The position numbers were made by a program, and so were the translations under genes. Below are positions 1 through 7,667 of a stretch of DNA of 64,000 bases, piece after piece. The DNA lies in the NCBI RefSeq assembly GCF_014645815.1, contig NZ_BMML01000004.1, forward strand, positions 310,001 to 374,000, in the 5' to 3' direction. Position 1 is the stretch's first letter. Each line of letters begins with the position of its first letter. The DNA is from Streptomyces fuscichromogenes (GTDB lineage: Bacteria > Actinomycetota > Actinomycetes > Streptomycetales > Streptomycetaceae). The notes beneath the pieces were generated by a model. The model was not told where the DNA came from and ran no database searches. It worked only from the letters and a program-made list of their open reading frames with translations.

Positions 1-1
1 G

Positions 2-181
2 ATCGGCCTCACCACGGTCCGTCAGGACGCGCGGCTGATGGCCGAGTACGCGGTGCGGTTCGCCGTGGAGCGGCTGGAGGAGCCCCAACTGGAGCCGCGG
101 GAGGCGGTGCTGGACCCGAAACTGGTGGTGCGCGGCACGAGCGGGCCGCCCCCCGCGGGGGACGGCCCGCTCGTCCGGTGA
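2..181 (+). CDS. LacI-family transcriptional regulator, C-terminal end (partial at window edge)
   Basis: Only the last 59 codons are inside the window. The reading frame begins IGLTTVRQDARLMAEYAVRF and ends at TGA (179-181). The stretch LTTVRQD followed by a hydrophobic helix and an RLEEP segment is typical of the end of the effector-binding domain of LacI/GalR repressors, where the C-terminal lobe contacts the dimer partner. The proline-rich tail is variable in the family. The gene converges on the sugar-binding lipoprotein gene, with 14 bases between the two stops, so it may control sugar uptake genes nearby. The DNA-binding part lies outside the window, so its operator cannot be predicted from here. 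Confidence 0.8.
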   Translation: MGLTTVRQDARLMAEYAVRFAVERLEEPQLEPREAVLDPKLVVRGTSGPPPAGDGPLVR

Positions 182-195
182 CCGCGGACTGAGCG

Positions 196-1200
196 TCAGC
201 GGGTGCCCTTGGCGGCGAACCCGGCGATCGAGCCGGCATTGTCCTTGGTGACGAACGCGGGCCCGGTCAGGACGGGTTCGGCGCCGCCACCGCTGTAGTT
301 GCCGTTGTTCTTGTAGAGCCACAGCGCGTCGACGGCGAGGTAGCCCTGGAGGTACGGCTGCTGGTCGACGGCGAACTCGACGGAGCCGTTCTGGACGGCG
401 GACACCAGGTCCTTGTTGAGGTCGAAGGTGGCGACCGCGGCCTTGCTGCCGGCGTCCTTGACGGACTGGACGGCGGTCAGCGCGAAGGGGGCGCCGAGGG
501 TCACGACCTGGTCGATCGAGGAGTCCTGCTGGAGCTTGGCGGTGATGGTGGACTTGACGGACGGCATGTCGGTGCCGTTGACGTAGATCTTCTCCGTCCT
601 GCCCTTGAAGCCCTTGGCCAGACCCGCGCAGCGGGCTTCGAGGGCGACCTGGCCCTGGGACTGCACGACGCAGAGGGCCTTCTTGGCGCCGAGCCGGTTG
701 AGGCGCTCGCCGAAGGCCTCGCCGGCGATGTTCTCGTCCTGGCCGAAGTACTCCAGCATGCCGAGCTTCTTCCAGGCGTCCACGCCGGAGTTGAAGCCGA
801 CGACCGGGATGTCCGCGGCCTTGGCCCTGGCCACCACGGACTTCAGGGCGTCGGGCGTGGCGGCGGTCAGGGCGATGCCGTCGACCTTCTGGTCGATCGC
901 GTTCTGCACCAGGTTGGCCTGGCCGGGGGCGCTGGGGTCGCTGGAGTAGACGAGCTTGATGTCGTCCTTCGCCGCGGCCGCGGCGGCGCCCTTGCGGATC
1001 AGGTCCCAGAAGGTGTCGCCGGGCTCGGCGTGGGTGATCACGGCCACCGTCATACGGGGCGTGGACGCCTGGCCGGCGGCCGCGGCGCCGCCGCTGTCCT
1101 CGGACTTCCTGCCGCCGGAGCTGCTGGAGCAGCCTGCGGCGAGCAGGACGGCCGCGAGAACGGTGGCGGCCATGGCGGCGGCTCGGTGGTTTCTGTGCAT
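196..1200 (-). CDS. Sugar ABC transporter substrate-binding lipoprotein (RbsB-like)
   Basis: This is a 334-residue protein starting MHRNHRAAAM with a lipoprotein signal peptide; the lipobox ends LAAGC. The mature part has the type I periplasmic binding fold (Peripla_BP_4/RbsB class): an early strand MTVAVITHAE, the segment QNAIDQKVDGIALTA, and a late VATFDLN. Proteins of this class bind simple sugars or polyols and pass them to an ABC permease. The ATG at 1200 was chosen because it directly precedes the signal peptide and has a GCAAGGGAC box; a longer upstream reading adds 40 unlikely residues. No permease or ATPase gene is adjacent: the LacI gene runs toward it on one side and another operon ends on the other. 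It therefore looks like an orphan receptor, or its partners are elsewhere. The inverted repeat at 1382-1408 lies in its promoter region. Confidence 0.85.
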   Translation of the reverse strand: MHRNHRAAAMAATVLAAVLLAAGCSSSSGGRKSEDSGGAAAAGQASTPRMTVAVITHAEPGDTFWDLIRKGAAAAAAKDDIKLVYSSDPSAPGQANLVQNAIDQKVDGIALTAATPDALKSVVARAKAADIPVVGFNSGVDAWKKLGMLEYFGQDENIAGEAFGERLNRLGAKKALCVVQSQGQVALEARCAGLAKGFKGRTEKIYVNGTDMPSVKSTITAKLQQDSSIDQVVTLGAPFALTAVQSVKDAGSKAAVATFDLNKDLVSAVQNGSVEFAVDQQPYLQGYLAVDALWLYKNNGNYSGGGAEPVLTGPAFVTKDNAGSIAGFAAKGTR

Positions 1201-1381
1201 GTCCCTTGCACCTCGCTGTGCGGTTCGGGTCGGCTCTGCGGAGCGGAGCGAGCGGTGAATGACGCGGAAGGAATGGCGCCGGGGGCTTACGGCACCGGTG
1301 GCCGACCGGCTGCCGCGCACGGGCGGGGCGGAGCTCCGTGCCGACGGTCAGGGGTACGGCCGTCGGCGTTTCTGGTCTGTG

Positions 1382-1408
1382 CTAGAGCGCTTTATTAGCG
1401 CGCTCTAG
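1382..1408. promoter_or_regulatory. Inverted repeat, candidate operator of the sugar-binding gene
   Basis: CTAGAGCGC (1382-1390) and GCGCTCTAG (1400-1408) form a perfect 9-base inverted repeat around an AT-richer 9-base spacer. It sits 182 bases upstream of the binding-protein start. The symmetry suits a LacI-family dimer, possibly the partial LacI product at the window edge. This is inferred from position and symmetry only. Confidence 0.55.
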
Positions 1409-1485
1409 TGACACGTACTATGGGGGCGCCCCCAGGGGATGTCAATCGCTTTGTCATGACGTCCCAACAAAGGGGCCGCGGCTCT

Positions 1486-2757
1486 TCACCGCGTGCTGCA
1501 CACCGACTTCAGGGCCGCTCCGCCGCCGTCGCCGCCCGGTGCGGACTGGGCGTCCTGCACCCGCTGCACGTCCTGGAGAAGGCCGCGGATGCCCGGGTCC
1601 TGGCCGGCGGCGACCCGCGCGATGGTCAGCAGGACGGCCTCGTAGAAGGCGTCCCGTACGGCGGGCGCCATCACGTCCGAGGCGTCCAGGCAGCGGGGGC
1701 CGGTGCGGAGCCGCTCCGCCGTCTCGCGCTCCACCGTGCCGCCCTGCGGCTCCACCCGGCGGTTCGCGGAGAACACGTCCGCCAGTTCGGCCCACCGCTG
1801 CTGGCCCTCCCGCGAGGCCAGTCGCCTGACCAGGGCACGCGCCTCGGGCCGGGCACTGAACAGGGCCGCGAAGTCGCCGCTCACCTCGTGGCCCCGGACC
1901 GGGTAGCCGCCCCCGGGCAGCAGCGGCGCGGAGTCCGTCAGGCGGGCGCGCCGGGCGTCGGCCGCGGTGTAGAAGGAGCGGGCGAAGGACCCCTGGTGCT
2001 CCAGACCGCACCCGCCCCAGTGGGCGAAGAGCAGCCCCCGGCCGTCGCTGACACCGCGGTGGTCGGTGAGCAGGGCGTGCCGGGCCGCACCCCGGTCCTG
2101 GCGCAGCAGCGCGGCCCAGGCCTCCCAGGCGGTGCGCACCGGGGCGCTGCCCCAGGTCACACCGTTCTCGCCCAGCACCCAGTCCTGGTAGGTGTCCGGG
2201 CCCGACCGCTGGAGCACGAGATCCTCGATCCAGTCGGTGCCGGGCCAGCCGGACGCTCCGTCGTCGCCCATCCCGATGCACCAACTCCGCATCGGAGCGG
2301 GTGAGTTCGCCGGCTTCTCGCCCTCGCGGTACCAGACGACGCTCTTCAGGTCGGCCTTGACCGGAACCCAGTAGACGTCCGCCGACGACGTGCCCGTCGG
2401 CTTCCAGGGGGCGCCGTACTCCTGCGGGTCGTAGAGACCGTTCAGCGGCTTGAGGCGGTTCTGCCCGGCGTACTCGGCGAGTTCACCGATGCCCGGCATG
2501 ATCACGACGTCCGGGGGCTCGCCCGCCTGCACCTTGGAGAGCAGCACCTCACGCTGGGCCGCGGTGCCCTGGTAGCGGAAGGGGATGCCGAAGCCGCGCA
2601 GCAGGGACTCGAACTGCTCCGCCTGCTGTCCGGTCCAGGTGCCGAGGATGGTCACCGGCTCCTCGTCGTCGTGCCGCGCCCAGGCCACCACCAGGCCTCC
2701 GGCCGCGATCAGCACCATGACCACCAGGAGGACGAGCACGCGGAGCCGCCGGGTCAC
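1486..2757 (-). CDS. Extracellular solute-binding protein, last gene of the kinase/vWA operon
   Basis: This 423-residue protein starts at GTG (VTRRLRVLVLLVVMVLIAAG), whose hydrophobic N-terminus can act as a signal anchor or uncleaved signal peptide; no lipobox cysteine is visible. The mature start GTWTGQQAEQFESLLRGFGI is the opening of family 1 (carbohydrate-type) solute-binding proteins, followed by GEPPDVVIMPGIGELAEYA. The GTG overlaps the stop of the upstream membrane-protein gene by four bases (GTGA), so translation is probably coupled. No ABC permease or ATPase is encoded in the operon, so the protein more likely senses a ligand for the membrane protein and kinase than feeds an importer. 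In mycobacteria and corynebacteria GlnH plays that role for GlnX and PknG. The ligand cannot be read from the sequence; sugar or amino acid are both possible. Confidence 0.75.
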   Translation of the reverse strand: MTRRLRVLVLLVVMVLIAAGGLVVAWARHDDEEPVTILGTWTGQQAEQFESLLRGFGIPFRYQGTAAQREVLLSKVQAGEPPDVVIMPGIGELAEYAGQNRLKPLNGLYDPQEYGAPWKPTGTSSADVYWVPVKADLKSVVWYREGEKPANSPAPMRSWCIGMGDDGASGWPGTDWIEDLVLQRSGPDTYQDWVLGENGVTWGSAPVRTAWEAWAALLRQDRGAARHALLTDHRGVSDGRGLLFAHWGGCGLEHQGSFARSFYTAADARRARLTDSAPLLPGGGYPVRGHEVSGDFAALFSARPEARALVRRLASREGQQRWAELADVFSANRRVEPQGGTVERETAERLRTGPRCLDASDVMAPAVRDAFYEAVLLTIARVAAGQDPGIRGLLQDVQRVQDAQSAPGGDGGGAALKSVCSTR

Positions 2758-3779
2758 CGCCGCCTCCAGTAGTCGCCGTCCAGCCGGAGCGCCAGCCCCA
2801 GCACGGGCAGCACGACGAGCAGCAGGCCGCCGACGAACGTGCCCTCGTACACCCGGCCGCTCCAGGTGCCGTCCGTCAGCTCCTGCCGGATCCGCTCCGA
2901 GGTGTCCGTGACGCCCTGCTGCGCACCGGCCAGCCCGCCCCGCCCGGACGCCCGCGTGATCCACCGCAGGTCCACGAGTGCCGCGTCGACGCCGTGCCCG
3001 GTGGCGGACGCCGTCATCAGCGGGACCACCGCGAGCAGCGCGGTGAGGACCAACGCCCCGAGCAGGTAAGGATTCCAGTCCCGGCCGCAGCGGTCGCGCA
3101 GCACGAACAGCGCCGAGCACAGGGTCAGGGCCAGTGCGGCCAGGGCGAGTTCGCCGAGCCACCAGCCGGCGCGCTGCCCACGCCCCGTGGCCGCCGTGGC
3201 CTCGGCGTGCCGCAGCTGGACCGTCTCCAGCGCGTGCAGCCGGGGCACGAGACCGACCGTGCTCCGGGTGAGCAGCGAGTGCGCCTCGTCGAGCTTCTGC
3301 TCCCGCATGAGGGGCTGGTCGCGGTAGACGGAGGTACCCAGGCTGAGCGAGTTGCCGTAGGTGGCGAGCAGGCCGTCGACCGTGCCGAGGTCCTGGTCGG
3401 TACGGTCGGCGATCCGGGACAGGCCCTGGTCGGCGGCGGACAGCTGGGCCCGGTAGGCCTCACCCGAGCCCGCGACGTCCAGGAGTCTCCGGTCCACCAG
3501 GTACTGGACCTCCTGGTAGGAGCGCAGCGCCGCGAGCCGCGAGGCGGCGAGTCCCTGCACGGCCGGCGCCTCCCGGCTCGCGAGCGCGTCCGCGCCCCGC
3601 TGGGTCTGCCGGCAGGACAGGGACAGCGAGGTCGCCGCCACGACCGCGCACACGAACGCCACCAGCAGATGCGCCTCCAGCAGCCGGCGGGTCCGCCAGG
3701 GCCTCAACCGCCCGCGCCAGAACACCGCGGGGGAGTACCGGTACCGGCGCGGCCGGGCCGCGCGCACGGTCGTCGTCAC
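2754..3779 (-). CDS. Four-helix membrane protein with extracytoplasmic helical domain (GlnX-like by architecture)
   Basis: This 341-residue protein starts at a GTG that overlaps the vWA gene stop by four bases (GTGA), and it ends overlapping the solute-binding gene in the same way. It has a basic N-terminus, a first membrane helix (LLVAFVCAVVAATSLSLS), about 150 residues rich in predicted helices (repeated Leu/Arg/Glu/Gln heptads), a second helix (LGELALAALALTLCSALFVL), a third (LLGALVLTALLAVVPLMTASA), a short outer segment and a fourth (FVGGLLLVVLPVLGLAL). This matches the layout of GlnX, the membrane partner of PknG and GlnH. Its likely role is to carry a ligand signal from the binding protein to the cytoplasmic kinase. 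The relation rests on architecture and gene order, not on an alignment. Confidence 0.65.
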   Translation of the reverse strand: MTTTVRAARPRRYRYSPAVFWRGRLRPWRTRRLLEAHLLVAFVCAVVAATSLSLSCRQTQRGADALASREAPAVQGLAASRLAALRSYQEVQYLVDRRLLDVAGSGEAYRAQLSAADQGLSRIADRTDQDLGTVDGLLATYGNSLSLGTSVYRDQPLMREQKLDEAHSLLTRSTVGLVPRLHALETVQLRHAEATAATGRGQRAGWWLGELALAALALTLCSALFVLRDRCGRDWNPYLLGALVLTALLAVVPLMTASATGHGVDAALVDLRWITRASGRGGLAGAQQGVTDTSERIRQELTDGTWSGRVYEGTFVGGLLLVVLPVLGLALRLDGDYWRRR

Positions 3780-5185
3780 AGCAGTTCCTTCCCGCAGCTG
3801 ATGCAGTACCGGGCCTCGCCGCCGGCCGGAGTGCCGCAGCCGCCGCAGCGCGGGCCGGGCCGGGGGCCGGCGGTGTCGGCCGGGGGCGCGCCGGGCCGGG
3901 ACCCGGCGCGCAGGATCATCGGGCCGAGCGCCCCGGCGTCGACGGCGCGCAGCCGGATCCGCCCCGCGGCCGCGTCCTCGACGTCGGCGACCGTACGGAT
4001 CTCGTCCAGCACCCAGCCGATGTCCAGCCCCGTCGCCAGCCGGGCGGCCTGTCCCAGACACTCCTCGGCCGTGTCCCGCCGGTGCTCCCGCAGCGCGGCG
4101 AGCCCCGCCCGCAGGGCACCGCGCATCCGGGCCGTGGCATTGAGGCTGCGCACGCTGCCGGTGCCGGTGCCGGTGGCCGGGGCGGGCGGAGCGGACTGGT
4201 CGGGCAGGTGCCAGCGGGCCACGACGGGCGCGTGGACGTCCCCGACGGAGACCATGGCGAACTGCAGCTCGGTCTCCAGCGGGTCGCCGTCGGCGTCCGC
4301 CACCAGCGTGAGCAGGTAGTCCCGGCTGCCCTGCTCCCACTGGTACGTCGGAAAACTCCAGCGATGCGGCCGGCCGGGCCGGGGCAGCCCGCCGAGGCGG
4401 TGCGGCCGGGGCGCCTTCTCGCTGAGCGAGACCTGGCGTACGGAGGGCCGCAGCGTCACCTCGATCGGCAGCTGGGGCGTGTGCACCCGGCGCAGCCGCG
4501 CGATGGCGTCCGTGATCGCCCGCCCGAGCCCGTCGTCCACGAACTGCGCGGTGCCGTGCAGCCGTTCGGCGAGGTCCAGCAGCGGGTCGGGGGCCCAGTC
4601 GGCGCCGATCGCGAACACATCGCAGGTGAACTGCCCGGCGCAGCGCTCCAGTTCCTCCGTCAGCCGGTGTTCCCCGGCCGCGCTGCTGCCGTCGGTGATC
4701 AGCACCAGATGCTGTACGGACAGCGGCCGGCCGGCCAGCAGGGCGCGGGCCCGGGCCGCCCACCGCGCGTACCCGGCGGGACGCGGGCCGTCCCGGTGCA
4801 GCGGCAGCGAGCCCGCGACGAAGGCGGCCCGGCGCCGGTGGTACTGATCGGCGACGGCCCATTCGTCGTCGCCCCGGGGATAGCACCGGACCGGCTCGGG
4901 GCCGCCGCCGAGGACCGTGAAGGAGATCCGGTCGGGCAGCGCGCGCAGCGCGGCGGGCAGCGCGTGCCGGACGGCCGCCCGGTGCTGCTCGGCGACGTCC
5001 ACCGCGATGATCACGGCGAGTTCGACCGCCGGCAGGTCGGTGGGGGCGCCGTCGGCGGCCACGTCGACCCGGAGGCGGGCCTCGATCTTCGCGCTGTGAT
5101 GCGGACGCGGATCGCCGTCGAGGTCGACCCGCAGCCGGATGCCCGGCTGCGGCGGCCGGGTGTGGCTGCTCATGTCCTGCCTCAC
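3776..5185 (-). CDS. vWA-domain protein with C-terminal zinc ribbon
   Basis: This 469-residue cytoplasmic protein has a von Willebrand A-like fold from about residue 55 (ELAVIIAVDVAEQ) through LVLITDGSSAAG, followed by a beta-rich segment and a C-terminal zinc ribbon built on CGGCG and CISCG (residues about 447-469). The usual metal-site signature DxSxS is DVAEQ here, so the metal-binding site is at least partly degenerate; the DGSS segment is kept. Such proteins usually act as scaffolds or regulators. The GTG at 5185 has GGAGG nine bases upstream; ATG at 5173 is an alternative. It lies between the PknG-like kinase (100 bases away, across a short tandem repeat) and the GlnX-like gene (4-base overlap), which suggests it links kinase and receptor. 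Its partner and any phosphorylation by the kinase are unknown. Confidence 0.75.
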   Translation of the reverse strand: MRQDMSSHTRPPQPGIRLRVDLDGDPRPHHSAKIEARLRVDVAADGAPTDLPAVELAVIIAVDVAEQHRAAVRHALPAALRALPDRISFTVLGGGPEPVRCYPRGDDEWAVADQYHRRRAAFVAGSLPLHRDGPRPAGYARWAARARALLAGRPLSVQHLVLITDGSSAAGEHRLTEELERCAGQFTCDVFAIGADWAPDPLLDLAERLHGTAQFVDDGLGRAITDAIARLRRVHTPQLPIEVTLRPSVRQVSLSEKAPRPHRLGGLPRPGRPHRWSFPTYQWEQGSRDYLLTLVADADGDPLETELQFAMVSVGDVHAPVVARWHLPDQSAPPAPATGTGTGSVRSLNATARMRGALRAGLAALREHRRDTAEECLGQAARLATGLDIGWVLDEIRTVADVEDAAAGRIRLRAVDAGALGPMILRAGSRPGAPPADTAGPRPGPRCGGCGTPAGGEARYCISCGKELL

Positions 5186-5237
5186 CGCTCCTTCCCTCCG
5201 TGTTCCTCCGTGTTCCCTCCGGCCGTCCGAACAGGGA

Positions 5238-5285
5238 CTTCCGTGTGGCCTTCCGTGTGGCCTTCCGTGTGGCCTTCCGTGTGGT
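5238..5285. repeat. Four tandem copies of a 12-base unit between the kinase and vWA genes
   Basis: The unit CTTCCGTGTGGC occurs four times without gaps (the last ends in T), and a GAACAGGG motif flanks the array on both sides. It lies in the only sizeable gap of the operon and ends at the kinase stop codon (complement of TCA at 5285-5287). It may reflect replication slippage. A role in mRNA stability or in spacing the vWA ribosome-binding site is possible but not shown. Confidence 0.8.
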
Positions 5286-7621
5286 CAGAACAGGGTCTGC
5301 GGGCGTACCGCGTGCACCAGGTCCACGAGGTGTTCGTGGGTGGCGGCCGTCTCCCGGTGCTGGGCCGCGAGCTGCCGGTACAGCGACTCCAGCCGCCGGC
5401 GCAGCTCGCGCTCCGGCGCGGTCAGGCGCCTCAGCCGACGGGCGTCCAGCCGGCCGGCCGGACCGGGCCGGTCGTTGAGGCGGTGCAGCGCGTCCAGTTT
5501 CCATTCGTGCAGCTCGGTACGGAGCCGCAGCGCCTCGTCCGCGGACAGGCTCGGCTCGCCGGCGCCCGGCAGACGGCCCACCAGACCGGGCAGTTCGGCC
5601 AGCGCCGCGTCGACCTCGGCGGGCGCGGCGAGCGAAGCGAGACGGGGGTCCCCCCGGACGAAGCCCGGGGGAGGATCGGCGTCCCCGGGCAGCCGGGCCG
5701 CGCGGATGCGCAGGGCGGCGATCCGCGCGACGGTGTGGTCCAGGGTGCCGGGCCCCACCCGGCCCAGCACGTCGAGCGCGGCCCGGCGGTCACCCGCGCG
5801 CAGCGCGAGCCGGGCCAGGCCCAGGGCGGCGCCGCCGTGCGCGGGGTTGCGGGCGAACACCGCCTCGTACAGCTCCCGGGCGGAGGGCCCGGCCGCGTCG
5901 TCTCCGAGCTGTTCCCCGCAGTGCGCGAGGGCCAGCTTGGGGGCGTACTCGCCGGGCAGTTCGAGGTGGACCCGCATGAAGTGGGTCCTGGCCTCGGCGA
6001 TCTGCTGGGGGTTGTCGTCGAGGCCGGCGCTGCGCAGCGCGAGCAGGGCGCGGTGCCACTCCAGCCGCCACCGGCGTACGGCGGACGGCCCCGGGACGGA
6101 GTCGGCGGTGTCCAGTTCGGCCTGCGCCCGCTCCAGGTCCTCCCCGGTGTTCCGGCCCAGGAGGACCCGCACGTTGTGCAGGCAGATCTCCACCGAGCGC
6201 GGCATCTCGTCCTCCTGGTCGAGGAGCTGCCCGGGGTCGTAGCCGCTGCTCACCTCGAACCGCGCGGTCTGCGGGTCGCCCGGATACCGCCTCGGCACCG
6301 GCAGACACCCGGCGATCTCGGCGGGCGTGGGGGCGCCGAGGTCGAGGGCCGGGGCGACGGGCGGCCGGTAGCGGTCGGGACGGGGCCGTGCCAGCCAGTG
6401 CTCGATGGCCGGCACCGTGCCCAGCCGGGCGCCGAGCAGTTGCGTCGACGGCCGGAAGTAGTCGGAGGGCTCGGGCGGGTCGCTCTTGCCGCGCAGGGCA
6501 CGGATCTCCCGCAGCGCGCCGCGCAGTTGGCCGGCCATCTCACGGGCGTCGGTGAAGCGCCGCCCGGGGTCGTCGCGGACGGCGCGCTCGACGACCCGGC
6601 GGAAGGAGTCGGTGCCGAGGCCGGGCACCCGGTCGACGGCCCAGCCGGCGAGTTCCCGCAGGGTGACGCCGACGGTGTGCAGGTCGTGGGCGACGGTGGG
6701 CAGGCCCGAGAACGCGGTCTCGGGCGCCATGTACTCGGCGGTGACATGGGCGGGCGGCAGGCTCTGCCCCTCCTCGCGCATCCCGCCGAGGTCGATGACC
6801 TTGACGCCGTTCCCGTGGTGCACGACGTTCGAGGGCTTCATGTCCCCGTAGACGAAGACCCGTTCGCCGCCGGCGTGCAGATGCGCGAGGGCTTCGAGGA
6901 TCTGGCAGCCGTACGCCGCGACGTGCTCGATGTCGAGGACGGACTCGCCCCGCCGGGTCTCCTCGACGACCTTCGCGAGGGTCCCGTCGCCGACGTCGTC
7001 CATGACGATGTGGCCGCCGGTGGTGGCGCCGGCGTCGTCGCGCCGGGCGACGAAGTCGCGGATCTGGACGATGCGCGGGTGCCGGATGGCGACGAGGTTG
7101 CGGCGTTCGAGGTCGGCCAGTCGGGCACCGTCGTGCTCGTACCGGTTGAGCAGCCCCTTGACCGCGACGACGTCACCGAGATGGGTGTCCTCGGCTAGGT
7201 ACACCCAGCCCTGGCCGCCGTGGGCGATGGGGCCCATGATCCGGTACTGGTCGCGCAGCAGCTCGCCCGCGGTGAGTTCCGGCTCGTACGAGTAGCGTGC
7301 GCCGCAGGCCGGGCAGTACCCCTTGATGGGCACCGGGCCCTCGGTGTACGGCGGGGCGAAGGTGATGCCGCAGTCGGCGGCCGAGCAGCCCATGCGGATC
7401 CGCAGCGGCGCCTCGGGACGGACCAGCCGGGCCCCGACGGGGCGGGTGGCGTGCTCGGGGAGCGCGAGGAGGTCGCGGGGGCCGAGGTCCCGCGGGGCGT
7501 CCGGCAGGGCGGGCAGACCGGGCTGTCCTTCGGCGCGGCCGCACAGGTCGCACCAGCCGGTGGGCAGGACGGTGCCGGTGCAGGGGGAGCCGTCGAAGTT
7601 CCGGTGCGGGCAGCCGGTCAT
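5285..7621 (-). CDS. pknG: PknG-type serine/threonine protein kinase with zinc-ribbon N-terminus and helical repeat C-terminus
   Basis: This is a 778-residue soluble kinase. The N-terminus carries an initial Cys cluster (residues 4-27) and a rubredoxin-like ribbon (C79, C84, C103, C106, within GYCPACGARYSYEP), the hallmark of PknG. The kinase domain follows: glycine loop HGGQGWV (134-140), ATP-binding Lys155, catalytic YGDMKPSN with Asp260, and DLG (277-279) in place of DFG. The C-terminal half is helical with TPR character (for example AALGLARLALRAGDRRAALDVLG). Mycobacterial PknG phosphorylates an FHA protein (GarA/OdhI) that controls 2-oxoglutarate flux and is fed by GlnH and GlnX. Here it sits downstream of the trypsin-like gene (46-base gap) and upstream of the vWA gene. 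No membrane helix is seen. The family call is firm; the substrate is inferred. Confidence 0.88.
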   Translation of the reverse strand: MTGCPHRNFDGSPCTGTVLPTGWCDLCGRAEGQPGLPALPDAPRDLGPRDLLALPEHATRPVGARLVRPEAPLRIRMGCSAADCGITFAPPYTEGPVPIKGYCPACGARYSYEPELTAGELLRDQYRIMGPIAHGGQGWVYLAEDTHLGDVVAVKGLLNRYEHDGARLADLERRNLVAIRHPRIVQIRDFVARRDDAGATTGGHIVMDDVGDGTLAKVVEETRRGESVLDIEHVAAYGCQILEALAHLHAGGERVFVYGDMKPSNVVHHGNGVKVIDLGGMREEGQSLPPAHVTAEYMAPETAFSGLPTVAHDLHTVGVTLRELAGWAVDRVPGLGTDSFRRVVERAVRDDPGRRFTDAREMAGQLRGALREIRALRGKSDPPEPSDYFRPSTQLLGARLGTVPAIEHWLARPRPDRYRPPVAPALDLGAPTPAEIAGCLPVPRRYPGDPQTARFEVSSGYDPGQLLDQEDEMPRSVEICLHNVRVLLGRNTGEDLERAQAELDTADSVPGPSAVRRWRLEWHRALLALRSAGLDDNPQQIAEARTHFMRVHLELPGEYAPKLALAHCGEQLGDDAAGPSARELYEAVFARNPAHGGAALGLARLALRAGDRRAALDVLGRVGPGTLDHTVARIAALRIRAARLPGDADPPPGFVRGDPRLASLAAPAEVDAALAELPGLVGRLPGAGEPSLSADEALRLRTELHEWKLDALHRLNDRPGPAGRLDARRLRRLTAPERELRRRLESLYRQLAAQHRETAATHEHLVDLVHAVRPQTLF

Positions 7622-7667
7622 CCTTCCGTCGCCCGCCTTCCCGGCCCACCGGTCCGGACGCGCCGCA

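Noticed and set aside
1408..2304. Plus-strand frame of 298 codons at the solute-binding gene
   Set aside because: It lies opposite a clear solute-binding protein and has no domain features.
5238..5285. Possible CRISPR array
   Set aside because: The 12-base units are contiguous with no spacers, so this is a simple tandem repeat.
4082..7198. Very long plus-strand reading frame (over 1000 codons) antisense to the kinase and vWA genes
   Set aside because: It has no domains and is rich in Arg, Gly, Pro and Ala, as expected from the reverse frame of high-GC coding DNA. The minus strand has complete motifs and coupled starts.
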